Assembly: GCA_009192285.1 (NCBI GenBank)
Contig: CM018604.1
Coordinates: 1,240,001-1,304,000 of the forward strand
Direction: 5' to 3'
DNA length: 64,000 nucleotides
Source of the DNA: Morchella semilibera
Taxonomy: Eukaryota; Ascomycota; Pezizomycetes; Pezizales; Morchellaceae
Under the pieces are notes generated by a model, which was given only the letters and a program-made list of their open reading frames with translations, had not been told where the DNA came from and searched no databases. Below are positions 61,176 through 64,000 of the stretch, in pieces (the stretch's first letter is position 1; the number at the start of each line of letters is the position of its first letter). Made by a program: the position numbers and the translations under genes.

Positions 61176-62961
61176 ACTACATAGGTAAATACATTCTTAA
61201 GCTTAAGGAGTAGGTCAACTACATAACTACATGTAACTAAAGAGTTTTCGGGAAGGATGTACATTTGAGTGATAAATCATGAAGAATGACATCATCTGAA
61301 AAAGGAATTTAATTCCTTGTATGCATGACTTCGGGGTTCTTACCAATAAAGACTTTGGGTGCGTTGGGATCACGTACCTGCGCGAGATCGGCTTTGCGAG
61401 CCGGCTGGGATTTTACGACCCCCTACTAAACGACCAAGCACACGATGAAAGGATTTGTCTTAGCCTGGCAGGTTGCCCGGGCCCCTATACCCAGGGCCCA
61501 ATTTAAAGCAGATCAGTCTCAGTTTCATTGTGGGGTCAGCAAATCCTATGACCGACTTCTAATGATCTATCAAATGCACGTGGCTGGATAATTTAAAATA
61601 TCACGGAACAACAGCATTAATATCGAAAGTACATACTAATGTACATTTTCGGAATATATATATACTAAACGTTATATAGACTTAGGAAAGATGCCCAGGC
61701 TTCTATACTCACCCCAAGTATATATATATATACTGATAGCTCTTTTCAGCTCTTTTACTCAACCTCCTTCTGATAAAGACACAGTCCTATCTGTTTCGTT
61801 GGGTAGTGAAAAGTGAACACTTACTGACCGATGATCAAATCGTTGCCCCTGGGGTCCTTTATGTTAACTACTCTCGTTTTGTTATGTTATAGGTTTAATG
61901 TATATCAGAAACGGGTGCGTTGGGGTCTAAATAATTAACAATTGGGCCCGTCGAACTTAGACTCTGGTGCTTATATTCAATACAGTAAACAGACAATGAT
62001 CTCAAATAACGGTTTAGACATACTGTGAGTCAGGAAAATAGATTTGTTTATATCTAGCGAGGAATGCCGGTCCGTGGCGTTCGATCAGGTGGGGACAAGC
62101 TAGATTCTTGCTTTTCTACGAAAACCGCCCGAACGGGCCAATCCACGAATGGTAAATCATCTAAACCTGAAAGGTTGTCACTAAATCACTTGCTACTCAA
62201 TGCACTTCGCTTGCTCATGATAGCTCTTTCCGGTAGTTCTACCATCCTCGATCCTTTGATTCATCATGATCAGTCACTCAATGCTCCTAAATTGAATAAA
62301 AAAAGACCTTACATACATGCGGAGTTAGGAACCTGGCTGAGCGGCTATTGTCATTGGCATCTAACAAAGAAATGGTATGTTGTCGTGAAATGGAGTGTAG
62401 CTAAGACCAATCTCATATCCCCTTTTCTGTCTCTAGCTGATTTGCTATTTTCCGTAGGGCTAGTAGGGCTACCACAGCAACATGCGCTGCTATCGAGTTC
62501 CGGTATCTCGGGGTAGGGGCGATCGCCTTCCAGGGGGACCTATCAAAACAATGCCACGTTTAGGTCGCTCGAAAAAAAGGAGGGATTAAACCTAGACACT
62601 GCCAAGTGGTGTGCCGAATGATTTAGTACTAGATTTGCGACCATGCACATCAGCCTCAGATAACCGGGGGTTTCTTTAATGCAATGCTTGCCTTGGGTTT
62701 CCCACGAACCATAAAGCTGGCGGGAAATCAATGCTATGTAGGTAGAGAGTACTGGGTACATAGATCTCCTAGAAATCTTAAGTTCAAAAGTATTGAGTCA
62801 ATTAGGTGACTTGATCCGTGTCTTTGATCGTTGGTTGACCCGGATAACCTATTACGATTTGATCTGATCACATTAGTTGGGTAGTTGCTTTTTTTATCCC
62901 TTCGGGTGCTGTTGATATCAAATTCTGCGGGTTAGTTTATGAGACATGGGATCTCTATGGT

Positions 62962-62969
62962 TATATAAA
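62962..62969 (+). promoter_or_regulatory. TATA box of the ABC transporter gene
   Basis: TATATAAA sits 40 bases before the ATG at 63009, followed by AC-rich sequence. The spacing implies a very short 5' leader and supports this start codon. Confidence 0.5.
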
Positions 62970-63008
62970 GCGGGAGATTCCCACCATTAAATCAACTTTC
63001 CCCAGCCT

Positions 63009-64000
63009 ATGGCTAATTCAAATATGTCAACAGGAGCAGCAAACTCAACCTGCTTCTCCGGAGGAGTCGGGTTCGTGCTCACCCAATCCAACGATTGCAG
63101 CCTCGGATTCTATTGTAAGTGCACTGCCTCTTGAGGGCTCCTCAGTGTGTATATAAAGCATTTTGTCTGGCTGACCGTTTGAGTGGAACTTAGGCCCTAA
63201 TAATACCGCAACACATCCCCCAGAATACTGCCCTCCGACCCCAGAATGTCAGATAGTACGAATAGGGGGTGCGGTCTGTGGGCCGCAAGGCCTCTATGAG
63301 CCTATAGTATGCCCCGGGGGTAGCTACTGTCCCAAGGGTGGGAAGGAAATGATTAAGTGTCCCTCTGGACACTGGTGCCCAGTGGGGTCATATGAGCCTC
63401 GGAAATGCAACGTTGGAACAATATGTCGAGAAGGGACTTCGAATAAAACACCTATTATGGGCCTTGGCATTTCGATAGCCATCGACATAATCTTGATTGT
63501 AGCATTTTTGGGTGTTGGTACCTGGAGGAAAGTAATGGGTAGAATAACGGGGAGAAAGAGGGCGGCAAAACAAAGCAGTGGTAATAAGCTCTCGATGCAG
63601 CCAGCAAAACCAGACATGAAAGACAAAAATTTTCTGAAGAATGAGACTTTGGTGGGGAAGACTGCCATTAGTGAAGTTGTCCCGGATAGTGCGCTATCGG
63701 AGTCGGATATTGAGATAATTCAAGCCGTTGATGACTCCGAGCAGGTAATGGAAGAACCTAACGAGGAGCTGAAGAAGCTCGTTGAATCTTTTAGGAGATG
63801 TATAGATGGAGAGAATTTTGGCCTTTCATTTGAATTTCAGGAGTTGGGATTGACCCTCCAGAGTGGACAGCAGTTGTTGGCGGGTATGAATGGAAGGATT
63901 GAGAGAGGATCGATGTGGGGTATTATGGGCCCTTCTGGAGCTGGGAAAAGTATTTATTGATTCTCTCATCGTCTTGCGTAGAAGGAAGGGTGCTGATCGT
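63009..64000 (+). CDS. ABCG (White/Adp1-type) half transporter with Cys-rich N-terminus, 5' part
   Basis: Exons 63009-63114 and 63194-63949 are visible; the gene continues beyond the window. The first intron is 79 nt (GTAAGT donor, CTTAG acceptor) and splits a Cys codon, giving SLGFYCPNNT. Residues 1 to about 130 are Cys-rich with repeated CPxGxxCP units (VCPGGSYCPKGG, CPSGHWCPVGSYEPRKC), like the ectodomain of plant ABCG24/28 and related fungal transporters. A membrane helix (MGLGISIAIDIILIVAFLGV) follows, then a linker with basic and acidic parts, and the start of the nucleotide-binding domain, ending with Walker A GPSGAGKS. That motif is split by a GTATTT donor at 63950; the last 51 bases are intron. 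ABCG half transporters dimerise and export lipids or hydrophobic compounds. No signal peptide is visible, although the TATA box position argues against an upstream exon. Confidence 0.92.

Larger units (their letters stand above)
58963..63008. other. spacer with small hairpin elements
   Basis: Holds repeated CTATAAG-type blocks at 59938-60056, the foldback at 61074-61175, a TATATATA run near 61724, and two TACATGTA copies. A 150-aa frame at 62064-62516 begins with ATG but looks like chance. No other gene seen. Confidence 0.5.

Noticed and set aside
62064-62516. 150-codon ATG frame before the ABC transporter
   Set aside because: A few frames of this length are expected by chance in 64 kb; the product matches no family and has no splice-linked support.

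Overview
The window looks like nuclear DNA of a filamentous ascomycete. I favour the Pezizomycetes (truffle/morel group), but that is inference. Evidence: split genes with short introns (about 50 to 95 nt, two longer), GTATGT/GTAAGT donors, CTAAC/CTGAC-like branch sites, pyrimidine-rich leaders before ATG, and fungal protein families. Gene density is low, about a dozen genes in 64 kb. I found no tRNA, rRNA, CRISPR array, LTR element or full-length transposon. The spacers hold small foldback (MITE-like) elements, simple repeats and a striking excess of the palindrome TACATGTA.

Layout. 1-3.2 kb: spacer with a MITE. 3.2-4.1 kb: exon of a very acidic unknown protein (+). 6.3-8.3 kb: AIM3/BBC1-type cortical-patch protein with a cysteine-proteinase-like C-terminal domain (+). 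12.1-13.5 kb: unknown membrane protein (-). 13.5-23.9 kb: long spacer rich in TACATGTA. 23.9-25.0 kb: ELO fatty-acid elongase (+). 25.5-25.9 kb: foldback element. 26.9-27.3 kb: small hydrophilic ORF (-). 28.2-28.6 kb: pogo-like MITE. 32.0-32.4 kb: small ORF (+). 35.6-36.5 kb: single-pass membrane protein with a PPxY motif (+). 37.5-38.3 kb: conserved fungal protein of unknown function (+). 39.0-39.9 kb: TCTP/Tma19, five exons (-). 44.1-45.5 kb: Sur2-type sphinganine C4-hydroxylase, three exons (+). 49.7-51.6 kb: CBM48/AMPK-glycogen-binding-like protein with a long disordered tail (-). 55.7-56.1 kb: small membrane protein with a Ser-rich tail (+). 58.5-59.0 kb: small gene, partly resolved (+). 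63.0 kb to the end: ABCG transporter with a Cys-rich N-terminus, cut by the window edge just after its Walker A motif (+).

The genes do not form an obvious pathway cluster. The elongase and the C4-hydroxylase are both ER membrane lipid enzymes, but lie 20 kb apart and the elongase is not clearly the sphingolipid type. TCTP, the elongase and the hydroxylase have the pyrimidine-rich leaders common in well-expressed fungal genes. Exon boundaries were set by reading splice signals and checking phase by hand; where a 5' end is unresolved I say so.
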